Shown here: positions 31,801 through 39,720 of the stretch, piece by piece | Position numbering within the stretch: position 1 is the stretch's first letter | How the letters are laid out: every line of letters begins with the position of its first letter | Virus record (IMG/VR): IMGVR_UViG_3300032236_001859 | Coordinates: 124,001 to 188,000 of that record | Length of the DNA stretch: 64,000 nucleotides | Source of the DNA: a virus | Reading direction: 5' to 3' (one strand) | Notes under the pieces: generated by a model | Databases searched by the model: none | What the model saw: only the letters and a program-made list of their open reading frames with translations | Told to the model about the DNA's origin: nothing | Translations under genes and position numbers: made by a program

Positions 31801-34498
31801 CCGTGGAGATCAGGGAATCAAATGGATTCCCCTCCCCCTTTTCCAAACTGTCGACATCGATGACACCTGCTTTGAAAGGTTCGGCTTTCTCCTTCATGAT
31901 GTTAAACGCGCGATCACCAATTGTACTCGCCAACATCAATCTGAGGTCCGGTGGTAATCCGGCGAATATCGGGTTGTCTTTAACGGTACCATTCGCGAAC
32001 TCGATTGCGCCCTGCATGAGCTTGGCGTCGACCAGCATCTCGGCACCTTTTTTGTAACCGGCACCAACTGCGTTCAGCTTGCTTTCATCGCCACCTTGGT
32101 TGATGTATGCCGCCTTGCCCTGCCGAACCGCGAAGGCCTGGAGGGGGCTCAGGGTGGTCCCCCAGAACCCCATACCTTTGCCACCATTAGCGAACGTGTT
32201 CTGGGCGACCTCGGCGATCTTGGAGTCATCGTATGACGAGGACCCCGAAAGCATGCCGTAGCCCCATCTCCCGATATCCATCGTAGACGAGACGCCCTCC
32301 ATGATGATCGCACCGGCTGCGGTGTTCACGCTCAGAGCACGAACCCCCTTGAGGACTGAACCCAGTTTAACAGCTGCGGAGGCCCCTGTGGCCGCAGGCG
32401 CCCCGCCTGGGGTTGACGTGAGCACCCTGGCAGTGGACTTCATGCGATCGAGAACACTACCATATGCCTTGGATGCCGCTGCACCGGGATCTGCTACTGT
32501 TTTGGCAACACTGCTGCCGGCACGGGCTAGGGCACCACCAGCGGCCTTTGTGGCCTCAACGGGGTGGGCTACCGAGCTATAGATTTTACTGACTACCTTC
32601 AGTGGACTCGCCCCAGGTGGGGTCTGGGCCTGGACAGCGTTCTGTGTCGCCTTGTCGAGCCCCCGCCACCAGAGTTGCTGGGCACCAAAGTGCGCGGAGG
32701 TATCAATGGTCTGCTCCCCGATCTGGAGAGCCGAGCTCTTTATCCAATCAGCAACCGGGATGTCTTTGTTTGTGGGGTTGTTCCACCTGTTATAGCAGGC
32801 ACCGCCGACGCCGGCCAAAGTGGCCATGATGGGGAGCCCGGCGATGCTGCCATGCCGGGACATCAGCGCTGATGCCATGAGTCCCGTGTTCTGCGCCGTG
32901 TTTCCGAAGTTGTTGTGGTCCCTGAGTTCCCGGTAGAGGTCCGACCCCGGTTGGATCTTCTGATCCAGAATGGAGTTCACCCTGGCCTGGGCGGCATCCA
33001 CGGGTAACCCACGGACTTCTTGGAGTGCGTCTTGGATCTCTCGAAAATGGTTGTGATAGTTGATTACATTGGGATCACTCCCCACGATCTTCGCACCCTT
33101 TTTGTCGATGCGATTCGTGTTGAGATCCTGCGGCATAAAAGGAGCCGCCGCAGGAGTGCATGACCCAAGTTTCGGTAAGAACAATTCAACGGGGACGTCA
33201 AGCCAGTTCGATAGCGACGACGCGGTTTCCGCAGCAGGACGCGTCCCCGTGCTCACCATGTCGTAGTGGTCACGGACCCTTCGCAGGATATGATCGGCTT
33301 CGAGTCCCGCACGGATCCCGGATTCATTCTTAACACGGGTGAAAACGGATCTCGCGGCATCAACTGCTCGCTCCAGGAACTCTGGGCTCTTCTCGCTCCA
33401 TTGCTTGATCTCAGCGGGGTTCTCAGGGATCCCCATCTTCAGGAACTCTGTGGCCATGGCATGCGCGGGATTCAAGGGATCCCCAGCAGCAGCCTTCATA
33501 CCCGTGACGACATCCGCGATGAATCCAGCGCGAAGACTGGAACCGAGCTCACGGGATTCCGGGGAGTCCGGGTTCTCGACAAACGCGGCTAAGGCGGCCT
33601 CAGGGTTGATACCCTTCTTCGCGGTATCGACTCGATACGCCTTCAGGGCCTCGGCGAGATTGGAGGGCTTCCCGGTCCTCTCGGATTCCAGGATCGCAGC
33701 ATTCGCTGAGGTCAGGAGATCGGGTTTGCCATCCTCTGAGTTCAAGAGAACAGGGAGTCCAGTTTTCTTGTGGGCGTGGTAGCCCACGGCGAGATCGATG
33801 ATGTCATGGGAAGCCTTATCCGCGGAGGCCTTGTTCCAGAGATCCCCGGTGGCCCCGGTTTCGGCCTGCCATGATCTAATGATTTTATCCGTGGGGGCCC
33901 CTGCTGCCCTCCCATTTGCCCAGGCCTGTGCGGCGAAATAACGCTTGGCCATCCAGTCCTTGGCAGCGGCATCCGGGTTGGGTCCATCCAGTTTTGGGGG
34001 TGGTGCCCATCGGGAATCAAACTTGAAGTCGCCATCTTTGGCTTCGGCATCAGACGACAGCATGTCCACGTATTGATCTCGGACCCCTGGAGACAACGTC
34101 TTCGGGATCGAGGTGAGCTCAGGGGCCATCGTGGCGGCGCCAGCGTTGACCTGTTTGGTGAGCTCCTTCGAGGGAGTCTTTCCACCCGCAATGGTATCAA
34201 CGAGATCGCTGACCCCAGGGATTCGCATGGCACCAATTGAGGTCAGGGCTTCGCGGGCCTTATCGGGGTAGTTCTTGATCCAGAGATACCCCGCGGCACC
34301 GAGACCACCGATGGCTGCCAACCAGATCCAGGAGTCAGACTTCTCGTCATCCTCGTCGTCATCAGGGGCCCGTGAATGCGCGGCGAGTTTGCGTGTCTTC
34401 CCATGCCCAAAGAAATTGGGGGTGTTGTTGCGGAGTTCCTCAATGGGAAAATGAGCACGTCTGGCTTTGACGTGCTTGATTTCCTTCTTGGGCTTCAT
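28823..34498 (-). CDS. Giant 1891-residue virion-type protein next to the portal
   Basis: The longest gene apart from the polymerase. It begins with a basic segment (KARRAHFPIEELRNN), a K-x-A motif (RKLAAHSR), an acidic cluster (DDDEDDEK) and one Trp-led hydrophobic segment at about 55-75 (WIWLAAIGGLGAAGYLWI). A very long, mainly helical body follows, with Gly/Ala runs around residues 650-760. The C-terminal 300 residues are Pro/Thr/Lys-rich linker with Pro-rich repeats (TPPQTPPQTPPPG), a second hydrophobic stretch and a globular end. No peptidoglycan-hydrolase or transglycosylase motif was recognised. It overlaps the portal stop by four bases. It may be an internal or ejection protein; tape measure is less likely given the composition. 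Confidence 0.7.
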   Translation of the reverse strand: MKPKKEIKHVKARRAHFPIEELRNNTPNFFGHGKTRKLAAHSRAPDDDEDDEKSDSWIWLAAIGGLGAAGYLWIKNYPDKAREALTSIGAMRIPGVSDLVDTIAGGKTPSKELTKQVNAGAATMAPELTSIPKTLSPGVRDQYVDMLSSDAEAKDGDFKFDSRWAPPPKLDGPNPDAAAKDWMAKRYFAAQAWANGRAAGAPTDKIIRSWQAETGATGDLWNKASADKASHDIIDLAVGYHAHKKTGLPVLLNSEDGKPDLLTSANAAILESERTGKPSNLAEALKAYRVDTAKKGINPEAALAAFVENPDSPESRELGSSLRAGFIADVVTGMKAAAGDPLNPAHAMATEFLKMGIPENPAEIKQWSEKSPEFLERAVDAARSVFTRVKNESGIRAGLEADHILRRVRDHYDMVSTGTRPAAETASSLSNWLDVPVELFLPKLGSCTPAAAPFMPQDLNTNRIDKKGAKIVGSDPNVINYHNHFREIQDALQEVRGLPVDAAQARVNSILDQKIQPGSDLYRELRDHNNFGNTAQNTGLMASALMSRHGSIAGLPIMATLAGVGGACYNRWNNPTNKDIPVADWIKSSALQIGEQTIDTSAHFGAQQLWWRGLDKATQNAVQAQTPPGASPLKVVSKIYSSVAHPVEATKAAGGALARAGSSVAKTVADPGAAASKAYGSVLDRMKSTARVLTSTPGGAPAATGASAAVKLGSVLKGVRALSVNTAAGAIIMEGVSSTMDIGRWGYGMLSGSSSYDDSKIAEVAQNTFANGGKGMGFWGTTLSPLQAFAVRQGKAAYINQGGDESKLNAVGAGYKKGAEMLVDAKLMQGAIEFANGTVKDNPIFAGLPPDLRLMLASTIGDRAFNIMKEKAEPFKAGVIDVDSLEKGEGNPFDSLISTVIGTSKPKGNAPPGVDVATWDRQNKSAGQLKGLFNVLGDRDLRDIARTSVAATHERVGTTVRDALDTSPLYQHLPSEYKDQLSQRAQDYWKSQTDSIVNSMESAKSHEELKSALSQVSTTLAPATQQINEFSTGMGFGEKPRFDISQNSPHAIHKGVQGILGTLLRPQDTQELGSPEITKMVTETTGLSPEQIMAKARVKTTDYTDVMKPKMLQRGEIRKQEIIDDLKKNGLGDLLIEYRGSDRASEKYSWGGKTYGGPGDPTNSRYGFDSTGNDSLKNQRIVLEDRREAAKAAAYQRLNVDPKDPNAELIFNTKVSRLPENAAKEILAPLTRANASLYTLNQDVRSQGGHHLGGGPGMIERFKDNTFVNPAQTQKLLQELGEKYGFDKVEPPTAQGRYYVDTKGNAHDLAGDQEPPQGFKAQEYGFDSSKWDPRADNTPAWTFNKTTGRVTQVSPEAIRRGYQVESPLTNPGLYLSGISRYQTAHPEHWAAKSPDTYKNMEAYWRQHQAKAGAPANPFEPTPDYIIGDNGLPTRFIGEGDAARPVTREDVVSHIQGNPAKYRGLFPETFRGNVAPMVAPGDPSQQSYHPEYWLAQAGGDRAKAMQAYEAHQKNLTKGATPAKTPEVPLPKEPANVKPTEIQPVKPLAKTMPPASGQNKIGADAIWSRGCKLAAAAMGEALTEGAKPAVTGVMNWANNLIGNPDQPPAPAPAQKTPGIGDMAKTYTNSIKTPPQTPPQTPPPGPESNTGTPALTQQEKADAVAKSNAAKQRTQTAQTTEPAKTTPNNPDAVKKEEPSVWDQAKAKAQEGMDWAQKYNLDLAAIPVGLGLMLMGGKAGAIMGALVLGGGAYGAYQRYQSLNNAGGEIPPPKDPNLLAEIQKDPKKMDDYRAKVVSQRLGAMRAASSNEGKWQQWMQAPDNAKFFGNLKMAHDYLPSFVKSRVQAADPAFKDLNDNQFEMMISGMTGGRIGKPEPNWGDSIGLAKNLASSKMGM

Positions 34499-36375
34499 TG
34501 TGGGGCTCCGCCGCCACCGGGTGGCTGGCCTCCCTGACCACCTTGGAGAATCATCTGCTGGCCCTGTGATGACGCCTGCTGACGGACTTCATCCAGTTTG
34601 GCCTTGACGAGGCCGTGGAGATCTTTGTTGCCCTCGCGAAGAGCCTTGAGTTGTTGTTTGCGGTCGTACTCGGGCATCCCGGCGAGTTGCCCCGCGATCT
34701 GCTCGGCTTGGGCAGCCATGCCTCCAAGCGTGCTGGCATTGGCACCGCCGCCTGCGGGGATCCCACCCATTGGAGCACCGCCCATTGGGGTTCCCGGTGG
34801 AGGTGGTGCACCGGCACCGCCGCCTTGCTGCTGGGCGGCCTGCTGTTGTTGCAGCATCCCCGACGGGCTCTGGGCTCCGGCGAGGGCGCTGACAGCACCC
34901 ATCTCCTGATCCTTGGCTGCCTTGTCGTCCTGCTCTTTCTGGAGTTCCTGGATGAACTCTTGGTGCTTGAAGACCTTTCGGGCTTCATCACCGGCGAGGA
35001 CCCCAAGGGGTTCCAGGGCAGTCTGGGGACTGATCTGATTAGCAGCCATGAGCTGCATGAGGATATTCTTGCGTTCCTGGTCATCCGCGATGGTACTGCG
35101 TTGGATGCGGACATCGGTTTCCTCGAGACCAAAGTTACGTGCCGCAACTTTAACGATCCATTGTAGGATCGAGGTGTACATCGCGGGTACCGCTGACCAC
35201 GCGGATTCAAATAGCCGCAGGGCCATCGGAGCCGCCTGGGCAGTCAGAGTCATCTGGTGGTACTCAAGCGGAACATTGCACTGATTCAGGGATTCCTGTT
35301 GACGAAACTTTAACTTATCCGCGGGGAGGAGATCCTTGCCTTCACCACCCAGGAACTGGTAGTTCACGGGGTATGGGGCGGTGTGATACGACATGGGTTC
35401 GGCACGATGGGCATTGATGATGCGATTCATGCCGCCAACAAAGTTATCCATGCCATGTTGGATCATGGGGTCGTTCTGGTTCGCCATCGCCGGCGAAATC
35501 AAACGGAGACCCAAGGTGTAATCGGAAGCAATGGCTTGGTCGGCACGGTTCAGGATCTGCTGCAACCAGAATGTCCGGAAGTTGGAGATCGAGGCGGGTA
35601 CACCCCAGCCGCGAGTCCGCATCCCTGAGATCACGGGTTCGTCGACGTGATAGATCATGTCTTCGTCGAAGAGGAGACGCCCATTGACGGCAACGGCTTC
35701 GAGGACCTCGATGGGGGTGTCATCAATGAAGATGCGCGCCTTCGACATGATGTCTTGACGGAAATCGTTGGGGATCCGCCACCAGATATTCTTACGTTGC
35801 GACCAAAAGTTCTGGGCGATCTCGATCTCAAAGGGGGAGTAGCGGAGGACACGGATCCGAGAGATATCGGGGTCCTTGCGATCCCGGAGCACGAAGTCCT
35901 GAGTGTTCCCACACTGGGGGCATGGCTTCTTGCGAAGCCAGCGGACCCCTCGCTGAGAAGTCAAATCAATGGTGTAGTCGACATGCTTGATGGGCTGCTC
36001 GAAGTAACAATGCGGGCAGGACAGATTCCGTTTGAATGGTAAGTAGATCGATAGGAATACGTTGCCGTAGCACAGGAAGTCGGACCCCGCGGCTTTGAGT
36101 TCTCTCTGATAATTGAGGTGCTTCTGGAAGAGATCCTTGAACTCGGACTCCTCGTTCTCGGATAGCGCCGGGAATTGAACACTGGTGATGAAGTGGGCGA
36201 TCACACGTCCAAAAGCGGAACGATAGTTGCCATCGGTGAGCCAGAGGTACTGGGCCCACCACATGATGAGCTCATGGTTGGTGGGCATCACCGTGGAGGC
36301 ATAGTCGAGCCAGGGGACATGGAGCTGACGAACGGCTTGGCCGCGATCCCCACCATTGACATTGAGATTTGCCAT
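34495..36375 (-). CDS. Portal protein
   Basis: 626 residues. The N-terminal two thirds fit a portal: a helix-rich start with an HELIMWWAQYLW segment, an aromatic wing region (SDFLCYGNVFLSIYLPFK), an extended beta insert, then a stem/clip-like part with LGLRLISPAMAN, GGMNRIINAHRAEP and a C-terminal helical domain around IVKVAARNFGLEETDVRI. Inside the wing is an unusual zinc-ribbon-like pair, C120-x2-C123 and C152-x2-C155. The last 150 residues are Gln/Gly/Pro-rich low complexity. The gene is followed by the giant protein in an ATGA overlap. Assignment is by overall pattern; I am fairly confident. Confidence 0.8.
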   Translation of the reverse strand: MANLNVNGGDRGQAVRQLHVPWLDYASTVMPTNHELIMWWAQYLWLTDGNYRSAFGRVIAHFITSVQFPALSENEESEFKDLFQKHLNYQRELKAAGSDFLCYGNVFLSIYLPFKRNLSCPHCYFEQPIKHVDYTIDLTSQRGVRWLRKKPCPQCGNTQDFVLRDRKDPDISRIRVLRYSPFEIEIAQNFWSQRKNIWWRIPNDFRQDIMSKARIFIDDTPIEVLEAVAVNGRLLFDEDMIYHVDEPVISGMRTRGWGVPASISNFRTFWLQQILNRADQAIASDYTLGLRLISPAMANQNDPMIQHGMDNFVGGMNRIINAHRAEPMSYHTAPYPVNYQFLGGEGKDLLPADKLKFRQQESLNQCNVPLEYHQMTLTAQAAPMALRLFESAWSAVPAMYTSILQWIVKVAARNFGLEETDVRIQRSTIADDQERKNILMQLMAANQISPQTALEPLGVLAGDEARKVFKHQEFIQELQKEQDDKAAKDQEMGAVSALAGAQSPSGMLQQQQAAQQQGGGAGAPPPPGTPMGGAPMGGIPAGGGANASTLGGMAAQAEQIAGQLAGMPEYDRKQQLKALREGNKDLHGLVKAKLDEVRQQASSQGQQMILQGGQGGQPPGGGGAPQ

Positions 36376-36387
36376 GGAGTCAGAACC

Positions 36388-36597
36388 TTATCGTGGGCTC
36401 GGGTGATAATCGTGTAACAGTGTGGCCTGAGCACACAGGCGCTGGATGTTCTCGGCGGCGACCTCATCACTTATCCCGACAACGGCGAAAACACGGGAGT
36501 TCATGCGAATCGCGGTCTCGGCTCCGGCGTCTTCAGCGATCGCGGCGAGCACGGGCTCCGTAAAGGCGTCAGCGCAGTGTGGCATAGGAATCCCCAA
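36388..36597 (-). CDS. Small hypothetical protein upstream of the portal
   Basis: 69 residues, start MGIPMPHCADAFTE, with GGGGA upstream; M4 is an alternative. Composition is balanced: a short helix (AAIAEDAGAETAIRM), strand-like FAVVGISDEV and a helical end (AENIQRLCAQATLLH). Two cysteines are present but no clear metal motif. It fits snugly between the 293-residue gene and the portal gene with the same orientation. Small size and lack of a known family make it less certain than its neighbours. Confidence 0.5.
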   Translation of the reverse strand: MGIPMPHCADAFTEPVLAAIAEDAGAETAIRMNSRVFAVVGISDEVAAENIQRLCAQATLLHDYHPSPR

Positions 36598-36648
36598 TTC
36601 AGGTAGCAGCGGTGTCCCAGCGTACCCCGAGGGGCAAACCGGACAAGA

Positions 36649-37530
36649 CTACTGGGCGTCAGGAACGATGACGAAAACAAAGTACAGCTTGTTGTCCTTC
36701 TCCGCTGACCACCCCCCGTAAATACACTGATACGAGTTCGCATCGATCTGGAGCTGCAAGGGGGCCTTGGCCCCCGCGGGGTTGGGTTCGTAGATGGTCT
36801 CGGCGTCGGCATCATAGATCAAAATGATGATGCTGGGGCTCAGGATGATGTCGTCGACCTGGGAGCGCACCTTGCTGCCATCCGCGGGCATGAAGACGAC
36901 ACGACGACGTGGGGGCTTCGGTGGGGGGACGTGAACCGCTGGGGCCACGGGGGCCGCACGGGGAACCCGCTCAGCCATCACTGGGGCTTCTTCAGCTGTC
37001 TTAACCGTAGGAGGCTTGGCACGGACTTCAGCAGCACCATCTACAGTCACTGACTTCATCGAGTTAATTCTCTGACCACCCGATGCGGTACCATCTGATG
37101 CGAATACCTTCGGCTTGAAACCTTCGGGATCAGCGGGGATCCCAAACTTATCAACATCAGCATTGGACTGAATCAGAATTGGTCGCTCGGAGAGCCCGAG
37201 GTCACGCGAGGACATCACTGCACCCTTGCCACGTTTCGCGGGGCCGTCCCCACGCTGGACTTCGACGGCACGGGGCTTCATGACCACGGTGGCCCCATCG
37301 GGGAGGCCATCCTGGTTAGCGGCGAGGAGAACCTCCTGTGCGGTGCCCTGGGGATTCGGGGACTGCAGGGTCACGATACCATCGGCATCAGCGCTCTCGG
37401 CCACCGATGGTGTCGAGGCCTGGCGATGATCGATGTGCTGGTCGAGATGGTACTCGACTCGCTCCAGGGGTTCTCGTGTGGTGGGTTGTGGGCTCAGGGA
37501 GTCCACGACACCGTCAAATTCTCCAGGCAT
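36649..37530 (-). CDS. Hypothetical protein with a disordered N-terminus and a small beta domain
   Basis: 293 residues, start MPGEFDGVVDSLSP with AAGGA upstream. The first 190 residues look extended and Pro/Ala/Lys-rich, with a Lys-x-Ala motif (VKTAEEA) and a Pro/Arg run (VPPPKPPRRR). The last 100 residues form a compact beta-prone domain (VDDIILSPSIIILIYDADAET, then YQCIYGGWS, then KLYFVFVIVPDA). The architecture suggests a flexible tether attached to a folded terminal domain. It precedes the portal region genes. Function is not recognised. Confidence 0.68.
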   Translation of the reverse strand: MPGEFDGVVDSLSPQPTTREPLERVEYHLDQHIDHRQASTPSVAESADADGIVTLQSPNPQGTAQEVLLAANQDGLPDGATVVMKPRAVEVQRGDGPAKRGKGAVMSSRDLGLSERPILIQSNADVDKFGIPADPEGFKPKVFASDGTASGGQRINSMKSVTVDGAAEVRAKPPTVKTAEEAPVMAERVPRAAPVAPAVHVPPPKPPRRRVVFMPADGSKVRSQVDDIILSPSIIILIYDADAETIYEPNPAGAKAPLQLQIDANSYQCIYGGWSAEKDNKLYFVFVIVPDAQ

Positions 37531-37564
37531 GAGTTATTCCTTATGCTGGAAGTCTCGACGGGGT

Positions 37565-38428
37565 TCACTGAGCGTCAAGCCCTGCGACATAGGCGTCCAG
37601 CTCGGGACCTGAGATATCAGTTTGTAACACACGATCCCAGAGCACACGTACTCCATGGAGATTCCGCTGCGCCGCCGGGGTTTCCCCCTCGATGTCGGCA
37701 TGTGGGATAAGGGAGTCGAGGAGCTCTGGGTTTGTCTCCTGCGTCGAGACTATCCAGTTGTGATTTCCTGCAGTGTTGGTATCAAAGGGATGCAGCAAGG
37801 TGTAATCGGCGAAGAACAGACTGCGAGGTGCGACCCCCGCGGTGCCGAGATCCTGAAGCAAAGTCTTCATGGGATCAATGTTGGGGCGCCCAATGATGTT
37901 GATCCAAATGTTCGGGGTAATCGCTGCGCATGCCTTGAAGAAGTCGACTTGATCTCCGGTGATCAGTGATTTACCATCATAGGCATCGTGAAGAATAAAG
38001 TCGTAGTGGTACCTATCACGTGGGCACCTCGCGATAAGGGGAATCAAGGCGAGGGCGTCCGCGGTGAAAACACGGAGCCGGCCGGATTCAATGGCGGCGT
38101 TGACCTCAGGGAACCCTTGCTTGCACAGGTGTACCGCGACAGGATCGATCTCGATGACGTCGAGGCGAACCCCGGGGAAATTGGCGAGTACCGCGATGGC
38201 GCCGGCACCACTACCCAGGCCGACCATGAGCCCCCTGCCATTGTGGTTCATTACCGCTGCGGCCAGCCATCCCGCGGTGTACGGAGACGCCGAGACCACC
38301 CCAGGCCCCCCGTGTTCAGATGGGGGCTCCAGAAATGAGGCGCCCTGGACCTGCCCATTGATTCGGAGCTGCCGGGCACCATGGACGTCGACGACATCGA
38401 CGACTCCGAACATGCCCTGAGCCATCAT
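37565..38428 (-). CDS. Spermidine synthase / SAM-methyltransferase fold protein
   Basis: 287 residues. A Rossmann-type motif lies at about residues 66-95: GLMVGLGSGAGAIAVL followed by VRLDVIEIDPVAV, the acidic end of strand 2 that contacts the adenosyl group. Later LRVFTADALALI and YDFILHDAYDG correspond to motifs of polyamine aminopropyltransferases, where the last Asp is catalytic. The N-terminal beta segment (VDVHGARQLRINGQVQG) also resembles spermidine synthases. It is overlapped with a structural-type gene by four bases, so it is expressed with head genes. It could make polyamines for DNA packing or methylate a substrate; the fold is more certain than the reaction. Confidence 0.75.
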   Translation of the reverse strand: MMAQGMFGVVDVVDVHGARQLRINGQVQGASFLEPPSEHGGPGVVSASPYTAGWLAAAVMNHNGRGLMVGLGSGAGAIAVLANFPGVRLDVIEIDPVAVHLCKQGFPEVNAAIESGRLRVFTADALALIPLIARCPRDRYHYDFILHDAYDGKSLITGDQVDFFKACAAITPNIWINIIGRPNIDPMKTLLQDLGTAGVAPRSLFFADYTLLHPFDTNTAGNHNWIVSTQETNPELLDSLIPHADIEGETPAAQRNLHGVRVLWDRVLQTDISGPELDAYVAGLDAQ

Positions 38429-39720
38429 GCCGGCTGGAGTTCGGGATGAGAGTGATCTGCAGGGGCATATCGTATGCGTGGCCCTGCACTGCGTGGTGCG
38501 CGTGGAGCCCGCGTAGGCGCTGGTGCTTCGTCTTCGTCAGACATCGACTTGTACAACAAATAGCCAAGCCCGAGTACGGCGGCACCCCCCGCGCTGTACT
38601 TCAGAATCTTCACGGCCTCTGGGGATGTGACGAAATCAGTTACCTTCTTGAAGGATTTGGAAATATCGTCGACCGACTTCGCAGTGTCTTTTACGCCGGA
38701 ACCCAAGTTGGTTACCGCGTCGGATGCCTTGTCAGCAGAGCTGGTAACTTTAGACACTGAACTATCGATATTCTTCAAAGTGGACCCAGCGTCCTGAGTC
38801 AAACTCTGGACACCTCCGAGGGCACCAGTCAATGCCTTCATCGCCGGAGTGGTTTCATTGGCAGCATTAGCCACAGCACCCGCGCCCTGTTCAACTGACT
38901 TCGCAGCACCAGCAGCGGATTGCCCGACCTCGTCCACATTCTTACGAAGAGACTTGACCCCCTCGGAGACATCCTGGCCGACCTGCTTAACTGTGCCAGT
39001 AGACGTATTGACTACATCCCGAACACCTTGATCAACTGCCGAAAGTAGACCTGGCTTTCCATCTTTGTCTTGTAGTTTCTCTTTTGTTGTCCCTGCGATG
39101 TCGTTCGCCTTGCCTAGTAAACCGGCACCATAACTTGCAGCCTCTACGCCTGCGGCAGCAGCACCTAACCCTAGTTTTTGCTTGACGACATCATTTATCC
39201 ACGTGTCCTGGCGGGCACGTGATGCCAGAGGCGACAAGACTGCGTGGGCAAGCTCTGGGTCTGCAGAGGAAACAGTTTCAACCCTATTAGTGGTGGGGGA
39301 GTGAAAACTGAACTCATGTGCACCTGTCTGTGGGTTTAACTTCCACAGTGGAGATCTTGATAAATCCATTTTGCCCTCAGCGGCATCTCGGAGATGCCGT
39401 TGCGCCAACCCAAAATCCTTACCACTCATCCCATGGCGAGTTGACTTGGTAGCCAGGGATCCCCCAAGGATCCCTGCTATTCCGGCTTCACTCCCGGCCC
39501 CGATTGGATCCTGCCCCGCAGCAGTAGCGCCTGCGTAGGTTGCACCGGCTACAGGTAACCCCACTAACAGCGGCGCCGGGGTCCTCCCCACCAATGCACG
39601 TGCACCGGTAAGTGCAGGTGATACCCCTGATGACAGCGCATCCATTGCTCCGATGAGCCCCCTGCGATCTGCGGCTACCTTTTTAGTCAGATAAAAAAGC
39701 ATGATCTGAGCTGGACTCAT
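38425..39720 (-). CDS. Coiled-coil virion-type protein with C-terminal membrane anchor
   Basis: 431 residues. The N-terminus has the recurrent motif (LFYLTKKVAADRRG) and Gly/Ala-rich regions. Residues about 225-365 are an unbroken chain of amphipathic Val/Ala/Ser/Lys repeats (TGTVKQVGQDVSEGVKSL and similar), typical of a long apolipoprotein- or LEA-like coiled structure. A hydrophobic segment near residue 385 (YSAGGAAVLGLGYLLYKS) is followed by an acidic then Pro/Arg-rich tail. The anchor resembles that of the metallopeptidase-like protein (YLVYKS plus acidic). The gene overlaps its neighbours on both sides. Function unknown; probably a virion or internal protein. Confidence 0.72.
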   Translation of the reverse strand: MSPAQIMLFYLTKKVAADRRGLIGAMDALSSGVSPALTGARALVGRTPAPLLVGLPVAGATYAGATAAGQDPIGAGSEAGIAGILGGSLATKSTRHGMSGKDFGLAQRHLRDAAEGKMDLSRSPLWKLNPQTGAHEFSFHSPTTNRVETVSSADPELAHAVLSPLASRARQDTWINDVVKQKLGLGAAAAGVEAASYGAGLLGKANDIAGTTKEKLQDKDGKPGLLSAVDQGVRDVVNTSTGTVKQVGQDVSEGVKSLRKNVDEVGQSAAGAAKSVEQGAGAVANAANETTPAMKALTGALGGVQSLTQDAGSTLKNIDSSVSKVTSSADKASDAVTNLGSGVKDTAKSVDDISKSFKKVTDFVTSPEAVKILKYSAGGAAVLGLGYLLYKSMSDEDEAPAPTRAPRAPRSAGPRIRYAPADHSHPELQPA

